From positions 434,001 to 498,000 of the forward strand of contig NZ_FNUJ01000006.1 in the NCBI RefSeq assembly GCF_900107925.1: a stretch of DNA of 64,000 bases, read 5' to 3'. Shown piece after piece: positions 16,712-24,693 of this stretch (the stretch's first letter is position 1; each line of letters starts with the position of its first letter). The position numbers and the translations under genes are program-made. The stretch is from Amycolatopsis pretoriensis. Lineage in GTDB: Bacteria; Actinomycetota; Actinomycetes; Mycobacteriales; Pseudonocardiaceae. The notes beneath the pieces were generated by a model, which saw nothing but the letters and a program-made list of their open reading frames with translations, was not told the origin of the DNA and did not search any database.

Positions 16712-17854
16712 ATGGACATCGCCGAGCGCGCGCAAGCCCTCGCCCTGAAGATCCGCAAGCACAAGGACGCCATCGAGACCGAAGAGGCGACCAAGAACGC
16801 CTTCGTGATGCCGTTCATCAGCACCGTCCTCGGTTACGACGTGTTCAACCCGGCCGAGGTGATCCCGGAGTTCACCGCCGACGTGGGCACGAAGCGGGGC
16901 GAGAAGATCGACTACGCGATCGTGCACGACGGCCAGGTGCAGGTGCTCGTCGAGGCCAAGAAGATCAACGATCCGCTCCGGATCGAGCACGCGTCCCAGC
17001 TCTTCCGCTACTTCGCCGTCACGAACGCCCGGATCGCCGTGCTGACGAACGGCCAGGTGTACGAGTTCTACACCGACCTCGACGCGCCGAACCGGATGGA
17101 CGCCAAGCCGTTCCTGGTGCTGGACTTCGCCGACATCGACGACACCCTGCTGCCCGAACTGGCCAAGCTGACGAAGGAGTCGTTCGACCTCGACTCGGTC
17201 ATCAGCGCCGCCGGTGAGCTCAAGTACATCGGGCAGCTGAAGCGCATCCTCGCCACCCAGTTCAAGGAACCCGAAGACGAGTGGGTCAAGTTCCTGACCA
17301 CGCGGGTGTACGAAGGCGCCTTCACGCAGAAGGTCCGCGAGCAGTTCGGCCCGCTGGTGGCCAAGGCGGCGGGCCAGTTCCTGAACGAGCAGGTCAACGA
17401 CCGGCTGAAGAACGCCCTCGGCGGACCCGACTCCTACGTCAGCGTCTCGGGCGGCAGCACCGCGCAACCCGAGCAGCCGCAGCCCCAGCCGGCCGTCGAA
17501 GCGGACGACGCCGAGCGCGTCGTCACGACCGAGGAGGAGCTCGAGGGCTTCCGGATCGTCCGCGCGATCGTCTGCGCAGAAGTGCCCGTCGCCCGGGTCG
17601 CCGCGAGGGACACCCAAATCTACTTCGGCGTCCTCCTGGACGACAACAACCGCAAGCCGATCGCCCGCCTGTGGTTCAACCGGTCGAAGAAGTACCTCGG
17701 CGTGTTCGACGAGAACAAGGTCGAAACCCGGCTGCCGATCACTTCGGTCGAGGACATCTACCAGCACGCGGAGCACCTGCGCGGCACGGTGGCGCGGTAC
17801 CTCGCCACCGTGCGGCCGCCGGAACCGGACCTTCAGTCCACCAGCGCCTGGTAG
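16712..17854 (+). CDS. Orphan type I restriction HsdR N-terminal-like (PD-D/ExK) protein
   Basis: A 380-residue protein. Residues about 20-170 match the HSDR_N nuclease fold: ETEEATKNAFVMPFI, then Asp67 (KIDYAI), and Glu81/Lys83 (VLVEAKK) as the PD-(D/E)xK core, followed by YFAVTNARIAVLTNGQVYEFYTD. There is no helicase motor domain, no methylase and no specificity subunit nearby. The C-terminal third (VARVAARDTQIYFGVLLDDN) is a separate unassigned domain. Such stand-alone proteins occur widely in bacteria and their role is unclear. Its last 22 bases overlap the convergent serine hydrolase gene. Confidence 0.85.
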   Translation: MDIAERAQALALKIRKHKDAIETEEATKNAFVMPFISTVLGYDVFNPAEVIPEFTADVGTKRGEKIDYAIVHDGQVQVLVEAKKINDPLRIEHASQLFRYFAVTNARIAVLTNGQVYEFYTDLDAPNRMDAKPFLVLDFADIDDTLLPELAKLTKESFDLDSVISAAGELKYIGQLKRILATQFKEPEDEWVKFLTTRVYEGAFTQKVREQFGPLVAKAAGQFLNEQVNDRLKNALGGPDSYVSVSGGSTAQPEQPQPQPAVEADDAERVVTTEEELEGFRIVRAIVCAEVPVARVAARDTQIYFGVLLDDNNRKPIARLWFNRSKKYLGVFDENKVETRLPITSVEDIYQHAEHLRGTVARYLATVRPPEPDLQSTSAW

Positions 17855-19056
17855 ACCAGCTGCCTCAACTGCGACCGCAGCCGATAAGTACTCGACGGCA
17901 ACAGCTGCGTATAAAACCCGACCGTCAAATCCTCATCCGGATCCACCCAAAAAGCCGTAGAAGCCGCCCCGCCCCAAGCGAACTCCCCCGCCGACGACAA
18001 CGTCCGCGCCTTCACCGGGTCCTCCAGTACCGAGAACCCCAACCCGAACCCGTGCCCGTCGAACGGCATCTCCGCGAACAACGGCCGCCCGTACTCCTCC
18101 AGGTCCACGTGCCCGGGCAGGTGGTTCGAAGCCATCAGCGACACCGTTCGCGGCGACAACAGCCGGACGTCGTCCAATGCTCCCCCGCGCAACAACATCT
18201 CCGTGAACCGCCAGTAGTCCCCCGCCGACGACACCAACCCGCCGCCACCGGAAAGGCAGTCCGGGCGCGACATCCCCAGCCGGCCGAACGCGTCGTTCCG
18301 GACCAGCCCGTCCGCCGAGGGCACATAAAGCGCAGCCAACCGCGAAACCGACGAGGCCACGAAACCCGTGTCCGTCATCCCCAACGGCGTGAAGATCCGC
18401 GACGCGAAGAACTCGTCCAGTGGCAGCCCCGAAACCACCTCGACGAGCCGCCCGAGGACGTCCGTCGCCACCGAGTAGTTCCACTCCGCTCCCGGCTGGA
18501 ACACCAGTGGCAACGACGCCCACCGCTCCGAACACGCCGCCAGGTCCAGGCCCGGCGGTGTCCCCCACTCGAAGCCCGCCGAACGGTAGATCGCGTCCAC
18601 CGGGTGGCCGTGGTGGAAGCCGTACGTCAGGCCCGCCGTGTGCGTCAGCAGGTGCCACACCCGGATCGGCGTCGTCGCCGGCTCCGTCAGCGGGGACAAC
18701 GCCGACCCCTTCACGTACACCCGCGGCGACGCGAACTCCGGCAGCCAGCGCGAGATCGGGTCGTCCAGCTCCAGGAGGCCCTCTTCGGCGAGCATCATCG
18801 CCGCGACCGACGTGATCGGCTTCGTCATCGAGAAGATGCGCCACAGCGTGTCGGTCTCCACCGGGGTGCCCGCCTCGACGTCGCTGTGGCCGCCGCTGCC
18901 GACGTGCACGATCCGGCCGTGCCTGCTCACCACCGCGAGCCAGCCCGGCAACCGTCCGTTTTCGACATACCGGTCGAAGTGCGCGTCGATGCGGGAAAGC
19001 CGGTCCGCGTCGAACCCGGCTTCGGCCGGGTCGACGTCCACCTTGAGGTTCGCCAT
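17833..19056 (-). CDS. Serine hydrolase, class C beta-lactamase/EstB family
   Basis: A 407-residue enzyme of the beta-lactamase-related family. The catalytic SxxK is Ser77-Met-Thr-Lys80 (WRIFSMTKPITSV), and the YxN-like motif is Tyr194 in EWNYSVATD, with Ser in place of the usual following residue pattern. Lacking a signal peptide, it is probably a cytoplasmic esterase or D-aminopeptidase-like hydrolase rather than a true beta-lactamase. It may be co-transcribed behind the siderophore-interacting protein gene, which ends nine bases upstream. Confidence 0.88.
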   Translation of the reverse strand: MANLKVDVDPAEAGFDADRLSRIDAHFDRYVENGRLPGWLAVVSRHGRIVHVGSGGHSDVEAGTPVETDTLWRIFSMTKPITSVAAMMLAEEGLLELDDPISRWLPEFASPRVYVKGSALSPLTEPATTPIRVWHLLTHTAGLTYGFHHGHPVDAIYRSAGFEWGTPPGLDLAACSERWASLPLVFQPGAEWNYSVATDVLGRLVEVVSGLPLDEFFASRIFTPLGMTDTGFVASSVSRLAALYVPSADGLVRNDAFGRLGMSRPDCLSGGGGLVSSAGDYWRFTEMLLRGGALDDVRLLSPRTVSLMASNHLPGHVDLEEYGRPLFAEMPFDGHGFGLGFSVLEDPVKARTLSSAGEFAWGGAASTAFWVDPDEDLTVGFYTQLLPSSTYRLRSQLRQLVYQALVD

Positions 19057-19065
19057 GCGGCGAGG

Positions 19066-19878
19066 TTACTTCTCGCGGGCCCGTTCGGCCGCCTTCTCCT
19101 CGCGCCAGGCTTCGTCGTCCTTGCCGACGCGCCAGTACCCGGAGATGGACAGCAGCTCGCGCCGCACGCCGCGCTCGTCGAGCAGGTAGCGCCGCAGGTC
19201 GCGGACGAAGCCCGCCTCGCCGTGCACGAACGCCTGGACGACGCCGTCGCGCCACGGCACCGCGCGCACCGCCTCGGCGACGTCGCCGCCGGCCGACCGG
19301 TGCAGCCACGTGATCTGCGCGTCGGCCTTCGTGACCAGCGACTGTTCCTCGGCGGCGTTCTCGACCAGGATCACGGCGTGCGCCGGGACACCCGCCGGGA
19401 GCGCCTCCAGCGACGCCGCGATGGCGGGCAACGCGCTTTCGTCGCCGGCCAGCAGGTGCCAGTCCGCCTCGCCGCCCGGCGCGTACGCGCCACCGGGGCC
19501 CGACAGCAGCAGCTCGTCGCCGACCCGCGCGGCCGCCGCCCACGGGCCGGCGATGCCCTCGTCGCCGTGGTGGACGAAGTCGAAGGTCAGCTCGCCGGCC
19601 TGCGGGTCGAACGCCCGGACCGTGTACGACCGCATCCGCGGCCAGTGCTCGCGTGGCAGCGTCGCCCGGCACTCCTGGACGTCGAACGGCTCCGGGTACT
19701 CGACGCCCGGGACCTTGAACAGCACCTTCACGTACGCGTCGGTGAACGCGTTGGGCCGGAAATCGGCGATGCCCTCGCCGCCCGCCACGATCCGGATCAT
19801 GTGCGGGGTCAGCCGCTCGGTGCGCAGCACGCGCAGTTTCACCGCGGGCCGTCCGGACCGCCGGGGTGCTTCGGCCAT
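19066..19878 (-). CDS. Siderophore-interacting FAD/NAD(P)H ferric reductase (SIP)
   Basis: A 270-residue flavin reductase. Residues 15-120 form the FAD-binding barrel with the signature RMRSYTVRAFD, followed by the NAD(P)H-binding half (WHLLAGDESALPAIAASLEAL; SISGYWRVGKDDEAW near the end, the SIP C-terminal hallmark). It releases iron from ferric siderophores by reduction. No siderophore synthesis or transport gene is adjacent. A DtxR/IdeR-like half site lies 19-37 bases upstream, consistent with iron repression. Confidence 0.93.
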   Translation of the reverse strand: MAEAPRRSGRPAVKLRVLRTERLTPHMIRIVAGGEGIADFRPNAFTDAYVKVLFKVPGVEYPEPFDVQECRATLPREHWPRMRSYTVRAFDPQAGELTFDFVHHGDEGIAGPWAAAARVGDELLLSGPGGAYAPGGEADWHLLAGDESALPAIAASLEALPAGVPAHAVILVENAAEEQSLVTKADAQITWLHRSAGGDVAEAVRAVPWRDGVVQAFVHGEAGFVRDLRRYLLDERGVRRELLSISGYWRVGKDDEAWREEKAAERAREK

Positions 19879-19896
19879 CGGCCAACTCCTCGCTCA

Positions 19897-19915
19897 GCTA
19901 CTAAGGCTTACCTAA
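19897..19915. promoter_or_regulatory. Iron-box-like (IdeR/DmdR) site upstream of the SIP gene
   Basis: The right part of GCTACTAAGGCTTACCTAA matches the IdeR consensus half AGGCTWACCTAA nearly perfectly, while the left half is poor (about 11 of 19 overall). Position just upstream of the SIP start fits iron-dependent repression. It overlaps the last codons of the next minus-strand gene. Confidence 0.5.
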
Positions 19916-20280
19916 GCAACCGTACGCGCCGGGACCGGCCCGTGGCCATCGGGCCGTCCCAGTTCTTCGACCAGCAGGGCGAAATCGGCGGCCGTCTTCG
20001 CCCGGAACCCGACGAAGAACCGGTTGGCCACGGGGACACCCCAGCGTCCCCGGGTCGCCGCGTTGACCACGCGGTGCTCGACCCGCGCACCACCCGGATC
20101 GGCCGTCACGCGGTACTCGCCGCGGTACCACCAGCCCCCTTGCACCGCGAGGAACCCCCGTTCCGCGTCGATCTCCGTCCGCATCGGGTAGCCGCCCCCG
20201 GTCACCCGCCGGCGCAGCGCCTCGAACACCTCGGCCGGCGGCCGCGCGACGACCCCCGACGCCTCCGCAAGCGTTTTCAC
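19912..20280 (-). CDS. SRPBCC-like small protein
   Basis: A 122-residue protein starting at GTG 20280-20278, whose TGA-overlapping start (GTGA) couples it to the upstream SnoaL-like gene. The pattern (ARPPAEVFEALRRRVTG, WWYRGEYRVTADPGGARVEH, a terminal helix FRAKTAADFALLVEELGR) fits the SRPBCC/START-like fold that binds small hydrophobic ligands. No catalytic residues are recognised. Confidence rests on fold-like pattern and on tight coupling. Confidence 0.65.
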   Translation of the reverse strand: MKTLAEASGVVARPPAEVFEALRRRVTGGGYPMRTEIDAERGFLAVQGGWWYRGEYRVTADPGGARVEHRVVNAATRGRWGVPVANRFFVGFRAKTAADFALLVEELGRPDGHGPVPARTVA

Positions 20281-20687
20281 CCGCGCGGATCCGAGACGCG
20301 CGTGTTCTGGAACGCCGTGATCAGCCACTCGCCGTCCTCCTCGACGAGCACGAAGCTGACGGTCGATTCGCGGCCCTCGTCGGTGGTGTCCGCGCCGGTG
20401 ACCGACGAGCCGCCACCGACGACGACCACGGCGACGTCGGGCCGGACGAACCGCACCTTCGCCGCCGCGCCGAGCTGCCCGGTCAGCTTGGAGCCCTTCA
20501 GCGGCCCCTCGAAGAGGGCGCGGTGCGAGCTTTCGATCGCCTCGCGGCCGGGGAAGTTGAGGCCGAAGAACGTCACGTAGTCGGCGTCTTCGGTGAAGAG
20601 CCGGCCGTACGCGGTCGCGTCGCCGGCGTTCCAAGCATCGGTGAGACGTCCGAGCACAGCCCGGACGTCGGTTTCCGCAGTAGTCAT
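20277..20687 (-). CDS. SgcJ/SnoaL-like (NTF2-fold) protein
   Basis: A 136-residue protein of the SgcJ/EcaC/DUF4440 type: VLGRLTDAWNAGDATAYGRL, FTEDADYVTFFG, GREAIESSHRALFEG, then a beta-rich half ending EDGEWLITAFQNTRV. The fold is a cone-like NTF2 barrel, used by small hydrolases, cyclases and stress proteins; activity cannot be assigned. It is transcribed divergently from a TetR gene across the phased operator array, so it is very probably the target of that repressor together with the coupled downstream gene. Confidence 0.87.
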   Translation of the reverse strand: MTTAETDVRAVLGRLTDAWNAGDATAYGRLFTEDADYVTFFGLNFPGREAIESSHRALFEGPLKGSKLTGQLGAAAKVRFVRPDVAVVVVGGGSSVTGADTTDEGRESTVSFVLVEEDGEWLITAFQNTRVSDPRG

Positions 20688-20698
20688 GAGATCCCCTT

Positions 20699-20767
20699 AA
20701 CGAACGCTGTTCGTTTTACGAACACCGTTCTACATACGAACGCTGTTCGCGTCAAGTACAGTGTTCG
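20699..20767. promoter_or_regulatory. Phased operator array: CGAAC-N3-GTTCG sites every 18 bp
   Basis: CGAACGCTGTTCG lies at 20701-20713 (extends to a 17-bp perfect dyad), CGAACACCGTTCT at 20719-20731, CGAACGCTGTTCG at 20737-20749, and a degenerate AGTACAGTGTTCG at 20755-20767. Starts are exactly 18 bp apart. The array fills the divergent spacer between the SnoaL-like gene and the TetR gene. Confidence 0.85.
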
Positions 20768-20768
20768 C

Positions 20769-21476
20769 GTGACCGTTCCCCTGCCCCCGTGGCGCAGCGC
20801 CCCGCGCCGGCGTGCCGCCAAACCCGCGCTCTCCCAGGAGCTCGTCGTGAAAACGGCGCTGGAGATCCTGGCGAAGGAGGGCCTCGACGCGGTCACCATG
20901 CGACGGGTCGCCCAAGAGCTGGAGACCGGACCCGCGTCGCTCTACGCCCACGTGGCCAACAAGGACGAGCTGGCGGAGCTGATGCTCGACGCCGTGCTCG
21001 CCGAAGCGCCGATCCCGGAGCCGGACCCGGCGCACTGGGACGAGCAGGTCAAGGACCTGGTCCGCGGCCAGATCCGGGTGATGGTCGCGCACCCCGGGAT
21101 CGCCCGGGTGGCGTGGGACATCGCGGTGCCGGTCACGCCGAGTTCGCTGCGGCAGGGTGAGGCGATGCTCGCGCTGCTGCGAGCGGGCGGCCTGACGCTC
21201 AAGCAGGCGACCTTCGCGGGCGACGCGCTGGCGCTCTACGCCAAGGCGTACGCGTACGAAGCGAGCGGCTGGACCTGGGGCGACATCGATGAGGCCGAGA
21301 CCGCGAAGCGCGGCGAGCAGATGGTCGCGTACATGCGCTCACTGCCCGCCGACGCGTTCCCGAACATGCTGCGGATCGGCGAGTTCTTCTCCGCCGAGAC
21401 CGCGACCGAACGCCTGGAGTTCGCGCTCGACGTCTACCTCGCCGGCCTGAAGGTCGTGGCGGCGAAGAACCGATGA
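20769..21476 (+). CDS. TetR/AcrR-family repressor
   Basis: A 235-residue repressor with the HTH in SQELVVKTALEILAKEGLDA and VTMRRVAQELETGPASLYAH, then VANKDELAELMLDAVL and a TetR C-terminal ligand domain (helices around PGIARVAWDIAVP and LEFALDVYLAGLKVV). GTG 20769 is directly after the fourth operator repeat; earlier starts would lie within the operators. Autoregulation and repression of the divergent SnoaL-like gene are strongly suggested by the array. The next gene starts with a 4-base ATGA overlap. Confidence 0.92.
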   Translation: MTVPLPPWRSAPRRRAAKPALSQELVVKTALEILAKEGLDAVTMRRVAQELETGPASLYAHVANKDELAELMLDAVLAEAPIPEPDPAHWDEQVKDLVRGQIRVMVAHPGIARVAWDIAVPVTPSSLRQGEAMLALLRAGGLTLKQATFAGDALALYAKAYAYEASGWTWGDIDEAETAKRGEQMVAYMRSLPADAFPNMLRIGEFFSAETATERLEFALDVYLAGLKVVAAKNR

Positions 21477-22000
21477 TCCGGGTGCGACCGGGACTCGTGG
21501 TCCTCGTCGGGCCGCCGGCCTCGGGCAAGACCAGCTTCGTCCGGGCGCTGATCGCGCGCCGGCAGATCGACGAAGAAGCCGTGGTGTCCAGCGACGAGAT
21601 CCGCGCGGAGCTCGCGGACACCACACCCGACGCCCGGATCTTCGACGAGCGCGACCGGCGGATCGTCGCCAGGCTCGCCGCCGGGCGGACCGCGATCGCC
21701 GAGTCGACGAACGTCACCCCGCCCGCGCGCGCCCGGCTCGTCGCGATCGCCCGGCGCTTCGACGCCCCGGTAACCATGCTGCGGTTCACCCCGGACGTCG
21801 CCGACCTGCTCCGGCAGCACGCGGAACGGGGGCGTCCGGACGTCAGCGCCGAGGATGTCCACGCCTACGCCACGGTCATGGCGCAAACCGCCGCCGCGCA
21901 CCAACTGCGCTCCGAAGGCGCGACCGCCGTGCACGACGTCCCCGGACGCGGTCAGGCCACGACGCCCGCCGAGGCCGCCGCGCAGTTCTCCTTCAGCTGA
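21473..22000 (+). CDS. P-loop kinase, polynucleotide-kinase/zeta-like
   Basis: A 175-residue ATPase with Walker A GPPASGKTSF, a switch-like SSDEIRAELADTT segment and Arg-rich lid FDERDRRIVARLAAGRTAIAESTNVTPPAR, the pattern of polynucleotide-kinase 5'-kinase domains and related small-molecule/zeta kinases. There is no phosphatase or ligase domain and no antitoxin neighbour, so neither full PNKP nor zeta toxin is supported. It is translationally coupled to the TetR gene (ATGA overlap). Confidence 0.8.
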   Translation: MIRVRPGLVVLVGPPASGKTSFVRALIARRQIDEEAVVSSDEIRAELADTTPDARIFDERDRRIVARLAAGRTAIAESTNVTPPARARLVAIARRFDAPVTMLRFTPDVADLLRQHAERGRPDVSAEDVHAYATVMAQTAAAHQLRSEGATAVHDVPGRGQATTPAEAAAQFSFS

Positions 22001-22003
22001 CAC

Positions 22004-22924
22004 CTACGGCCGCAGGACGATCTTGCCGCGCGTGTGGCGCTGTTCCAGCTCGCGGTAGGCGTCCCGGACGTCGGCCAGCGGGTAGACGCCCGCGATCGGG
22101 ACCTCCAGGAGTCCCTTGCCCACCAGCAGGCTCAGCTCACGCAGCACCTCGGCCGACGCGCCCGCCATGTTCCCGTCGGTCTTCACGTTGTACTTCGCGG
22201 CCGCCTCGAAGTCGATGACCGTGTTGATCCGACCGGGGTGGATGCCCAGGTGCAGCGCCAGTTCGACGTACCCGGAACCGAACGTGTCGACGAACGCGTG
22301 CACGCCGTCGGGCGCGGCTTCCTTGATCCGGTCGAGGACGCCTTCGCCGTAGGCCACCGGGATGACACCCAGCTCGTGCAGCCACGCGTGGTTCGCGGGA
22401 CCGGCCAGGCCGATCACCGTCGCACCGGACAGCAGCGCCAGCTGGACGGCGAGCGATCCGACGCCGCCGGCCGCGCCCGAGACGACGACCGTGTCGCCCT
22501 CGCGCGGGCACACCGCGGCCGTCGCCGCGTAGGCGGTCGTCCCCGCGACGAACAAAGCGCCCGCGACTTCCCACGGCACGTCGTCCGGCTTCGGCGTGAG
22601 GTCCGAGGCCTCCGCGACGACGTACTCGGCGTGACTCGACCGCGTGTGCACGAAGCCGATCACCTCGTCGCCGACGGCGATCTCCTCGACGCCGTCGCCG
22701 AGTTCCGCGACGACACCCGCGAAGTCACTGCCCTGCCCGGACGGGAACGTCGCCGGGAAGCGCTCGTGCAGGAAGCCCTGCCGGATCGCGGCCTCGCCCG
22801 GGTTGATCCCGGCGGCACGGACCTCGACGAGCACCTGGCCCGGGCCCGGTGCCGGCCGCGGCACGTCCTCGACCCGGAGGACCTCCACGTCGCCGTACTC
22901 GTCGAACCTGATCGCGCGCGCCAT
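22004..22924 (-). CDS. NADP-dependent quinone-oxidoreductase-like alcohol dehydrogenase family protein
   Basis: A 306-residue medium-chain reductase without the catalytic zinc cysteines. It shows the N-terminal GroES-like half (VEVRAAGINPGEAAIRQG, GSDFAGVVAELGDGV) and the cofactor motif VVVSGAAGGVGSLAVQLALL. It ends GKIVLRP as in quinone oxidoreductases. ATG 22924-22922 is used. A 9-bp inverted repeat lies 13-37 bases upstream and probably controls it. Confidence 0.9.
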   Translation of the reverse strand: MARAIRFDEYGDVEVLRVEDVPRPAPGPGQVLVEVRAAGINPGEAAIRQGFLHERFPATFPSGQGSDFAGVVAELGDGVEEIAVGDEVIGFVHTRSSHAEYVVAEASDLTPKPDDVPWEVAGALFVAGTTAYAATAAVCPREGDTVVVSGAAGGVGSLAVQLALLSGATVIGLAGPANHAWLHELGVIPVAYGEGVLDRIKEAAPDGVHAFVDTFGSGYVELALHLGIHPGRINTVIDFEAAAKYNVKTDGNMAGASAEVLRELSLLVGKGLLEVPIAGVYPLADVRDAYRELEQRHTRGKIVLRP

Positions 22925-22936
22925 GGGGCCTCCTAA

Positions 22937-22961
22937 GTCGTTGCTCGATACAAGCAACGAC
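22937..22961. promoter_or_regulatory. 9-bp inverted repeat, probable operator
   Basis: GTCGTTGCT (22937-22945) and AGCAACGAC (22953-22961) are exact reverse complements with a seven-base spacer, immediately upstream of the oxidoreductase start. The regulator that binds it is not evident nearby. Confidence 0.6.
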
Positions 22962-22984
22962 CGGGCGGCCGGTTTTAATTCCCG

Positions 22985-24184
22985 CTAGCCCGCGAGACGC
23001 CGGACGACGCCGTCGGCCAGCAGCCGGCCGCGGTCGGTCAGGACCGCGCGGCCGCGGGAGTCCAAAGCGGACGGATCGAGCAGGCCTTCGGCCGCGGCCG
23101 CCCGGGCTTCGGCGAGGCCGGGCTCGTCGAGCACGTCCAGCGGAAGCCCTTCCGCGACGCGCAGTTCGAGCATGATCCGCTCGAGGTGCTGGTCGTCGTC
23201 GCTGAGCACTTCGCGGCCGCCCGCGGGCGAGTCGCCGGCGGCGAGCAGGGCCGCGTAGCGCGCCGGGTGCTTGACGTTCCACCAGCGCACGCCACCGACG
23301 TGGCTGTGTGCGCCCGGACCGGCGCCCCACCAGTCGTCGCCGCGCCAGTAGCCGAGGTTGTGGCGGCAGCGGGCGGCGTCGGACGCCGCCCAGTTCGACA
23401 CTTCGTACCAGCGCAGCCCGGCCGCCGACAGCGTCGCGTCGATCATTTCGTAGTCCGCGGCCAGCACGTCGTCGTCCGGCGCCGGCAGCTCGCCGCGGCG
23501 GACGCGGCGGGCCAGCGCGGTGCCCTCCTCGACGATCAGCGCGTACGCCGAGACGTGGTCGACCCCGGCGGCCAGCACGGCGTCGAGCGTCGACAGGAGG
23601 TCGTCGGGACGCTCGCCGGGCGTGCCGTAGATCACGTCGAGGTTCACGTGCTCGAACCCGGCCGCGCGTGCCTCGGCGGCGGCCTGGCCCGGCCGGCCGG
23701 GGGTGTGCACGCGGTCGAGGATCTTCAGCACGTGCGGCGCCGCCGACTGCATGCCGAGCGAAACGCGCGTGTAGCCGGCTTCGCGGATGCCGGCGAAGAA
23801 CTCCGGCGACGTCGATTCCGGGTTCGACTCGGTCGTCACCTCGGCGCCCGGGGCGAGGCCGAAGACGTCGCAGACGGCGTCGAGCACCGAGGCGAGACCG
23901 TCGGCGCCGAGCAGCGAGGGCGTGCCGCCGCCGACGAACACGGTTTCGGCGGCGGGCGGCACGACCAGCACGCGCGCGGCGAGCTCCAGCTCGCGCCGCA
24001 GCCCGTCGAGCCAGGACTGCGGCGACGCGCCGGAGTCGAGCTCGCCCGCGGTGTAGGTGTTGAAATCGCAGTAGCCGCAGCGGGTCGCGCAGAACGGGAC
24101 GTGCACGTAGACCCCGAACGGCCGGCTGCCGACGCCTTTCAGCGCGCTTTCGGGCAGCGTGAGGTCGGTCGGGGAATCGGGCAT
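22985..24184 (-). CDS. hemW: HemW, radical SAM family heme chaperone
   Basis: A 399-residue radical SAM protein with the cluster motif Cys32-x3-Cys36-x2-Cys39 in VPFCATRCGYCDFN, the GGGTPS SAM-binding segment, TTESNPE, and the HemW C-terminal domain. Unlike HemN it lacks the extended N-terminal part, so the heme-chaperone annotation is preferred over coproporphyrinogen dehydrogenase. ATG 24184-24182 (MPDSPTDLTLPES) places the motif at the usual distance from the N-terminus. In many actinomycetes hemW lies close to lepA; here it does not. Confidence 0.92.
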   Translation of the reverse strand: MPDSPTDLTLPESALKGVGSRPFGVYVHVPFCATRCGYCDFNTYTAGELDSGASPQSWLDGLRRELELAARVLVVPPAAETVFVGGGTPSLLGADGLASVLDAVCDVFGLAPGAEVTTESNPESTSPEFFAGIREAGYTRVSLGMQSAAPHVLKILDRVHTPGRPGQAAAEARAAGFEHVNLDVIYGTPGERPDDLLSTLDAVLAAGVDHVSAYALIVEEGTALARRVRRGELPAPDDDVLAADYEMIDATLSAAGLRWYEVSNWAASDAARCRHNLGYWRGDDWWGAGPGAHSHVGGVRWWNVKHPARYAALLAAGDSPAGGREVLSDDDQHLERIMLELRVAEGLPLDVLDEPGLAEARAAAAEGLLDPSALDSRGRAVLTDRGRLLADGVVRRLAG

Positions 24185-24198
24185 GACCCGATTGTCCC

Positions 24199-24615
24199 CT
24201 ACGGAGCCGGGGTGTTCGCCGCCACCCACTCCGGGTCGGCGGGGATCATCTCGATGACGTCCAGCAGCACGCCGTTGGGGTCGGCGACGTAGAAGTGCCG
24301 CTGCCCCCAGGGCTCGTCGACGACCGGCGTGACCAGTTCCACACCCGCTTCCGCCAGCCGTTTCGCCTCCCCGGTCGCGTCTTCGACGACGAGCCCGAAC
24401 ATCAGCCCGGTCGTCTCCGCGGCCCGGTAGCCCTCGGGCACCGAATCGTGTCCGCGCCGGACGAAGCTGATCTCGTAGCCGGGCGCGCCGGCGTTGACAC
24501 TCGCGAACCAGTCCAGCTCGACCGTGACCGGCAGCCCGATCACGTCCGCGTAGAAGCGGGTGGTCGCGGCGACGTCGTCGACCAGGTACCCCGCCCCGAA
24601 ACCCTTGACCTGCAT
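24199..24615 (-). CDS. VOC-family (glyoxalase/bleomycin-resistance-like) protein
   Basis: A 138-residue vicinal-oxygen-chelate fold protein with paired beta-alpha-beta modules (GYLVDDVAATTRFYADVIGL and FGLVVEDATGEAKRLAEAGV), ending PWGQRHFYVADPNGVLLDVIEM. Typical metal ligands are partly present. Function is not assignable. It is transcribed divergently from a TetR gene across a 10-bp inverted repeat, so it is the likely target of that repressor. Confidence 0.88.
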   Translation of the reverse strand: MQVKGFGAGYLVDDVAATTRFYADVIGLPVTVELDWFASVNAGAPGYEISFVRRGHDSVPEGYRAAETTGLMFGLVVEDATGEAKRLAEAGVELVTPVVDEPWGQRHFYVADPNGVLLDVIEMIPADPEWVAANTPAP

Positions 24616-24632
24616 CCCCAGTTCCTCTCCGT

Positions 24633-24672
24633 CAAACCACTATGCTTGTAGTACTCTAGACGTAGTGGTTTG
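24633..24672. promoter_or_regulatory. 10-bp inverted repeat in the VOC/TetR divergent promoter
   Basis: CAAACCACTA (24633-24642) and TAGTGGTTTG (24663-24672) are exact reverse complements 20 bases apart, in the spacer between the VOC gene and the TetR gene. The half sites are 30 bp apart start to start, nearly three helical turns, which fits one repressor binding two places or two dimers. Confidence 0.65.
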
Positions 24673-24693
24673 AATCGGGCAAGGAGAACTTCT

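Noticed and set aside
13705..20580. Very long open frames on the strand opposite or out of frame to known genes (for example 13705-17217 plus, 17281-20580 plus)
   Set aside because: High third-position GC creates long stop-free shadows; their sequences are Arg/Pro/Gly-rich, have no family motifs and cover well supported genes on other frames.
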